Shown: in pieces, positions 13,406 to 13,418 of the stretch
How the letters are laid out: the number at the start of each line of letters is the position of its first letter
How positions within the stretch are numbered: the first letter of the stretch is position 1
NCBI GenBank assembly: GCA_002319915.1
Contig: DCFQ01000024.1
Location: forward strand, 34,705 to 48,122
Reading direction: 5' to 3'
From: Bacteroidales bacterium UBA1800
Lineage (GTDB): Bacteria > Bacteroidota > Bacteroidia > Bacteroidales > VadinHA17
DNA length: 13,418 nt
Notes under the pieces: model-generated
What the model was told of the DNA's origin: nothing
Database searches by the model: none
Seen by the model: only the letters and a program-made list of their open reading frames with translations
Position numbers and translations under genes: made by a program

Positions 13406-13418
13406 GTCGGTGGCACAG

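Overview
The window looks like a chromosomal stretch from a member of the Bacteroidota, probably Bacteroidales-like. The grounds are: a Bacteroidota-type promoter (a -33 TTG-like element and a TAnnTTTG -7 box) before the TPR gene; an ECF sigma factor followed by an anti-sigma protein that seems to span both membranes; a DUF5715-type protein; an ~800-residue two-module FtsX/MacB-like permease; and very little use of Shine-Dalgarno sites. No rRNA, tRNA, CRISPR array, transposase, integrase or phage gene was seen. Gene density and codon use look uniform, so most of the window reads as ordinary chromosome, with two repeat-rich edges.

Layout. 1-45: an 18-base minisatellite at the left edge, directly after a minus-strand single-HKD phospholipase-D-like gene (48-563). 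754-3439: a tight plus-strand operon of lipoprotein, ECF sigma factor and a protein with a short cytoplasmic domain, one inner-membrane helix, a periplasmic linker and a C-terminal outer-membrane beta-barrel-like domain. This last protein fits the recently described dual membrane-spanning anti-sigma (Dma) design. 3724-5046: a calcineurin-like metallophosphoesterase with a lipoprotein-like leader. 5149-5844 (minus): a membrane-anchored DUF5715/M15-like putative peptidoglycan peptidase. 5979-6950 (minus): a bile acid:sodium symporter family transporter, divergent from 7147-7905, an exported TPR protein with a good promoter. 7947-8912 (minus): a cytosolic TIM-barrel glycosidase-like protein. 9069-10678: two overlapping TPM-domain membrane protein genes (YgcG type). 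10845-13262: an FtsX-like ABC permease. 13320-13405: a cluster of hairpins at the right edge.

The only multi-gene unit with a clear joint logic is 754-3439. The beta-barrel and periplasmic part of the third protein could sense a change at the outer membrane, signal through the envelope to its cytoplasmic domain, and release the ECF sigma factor. The co-transcribed lipoprotein may be a sensor partner or an output. The two TPM genes also form a translationally coupled pair. The rest appear to be single-gene transcription units with an envelope theme (transport, cell-wall cutting, exported repeats).
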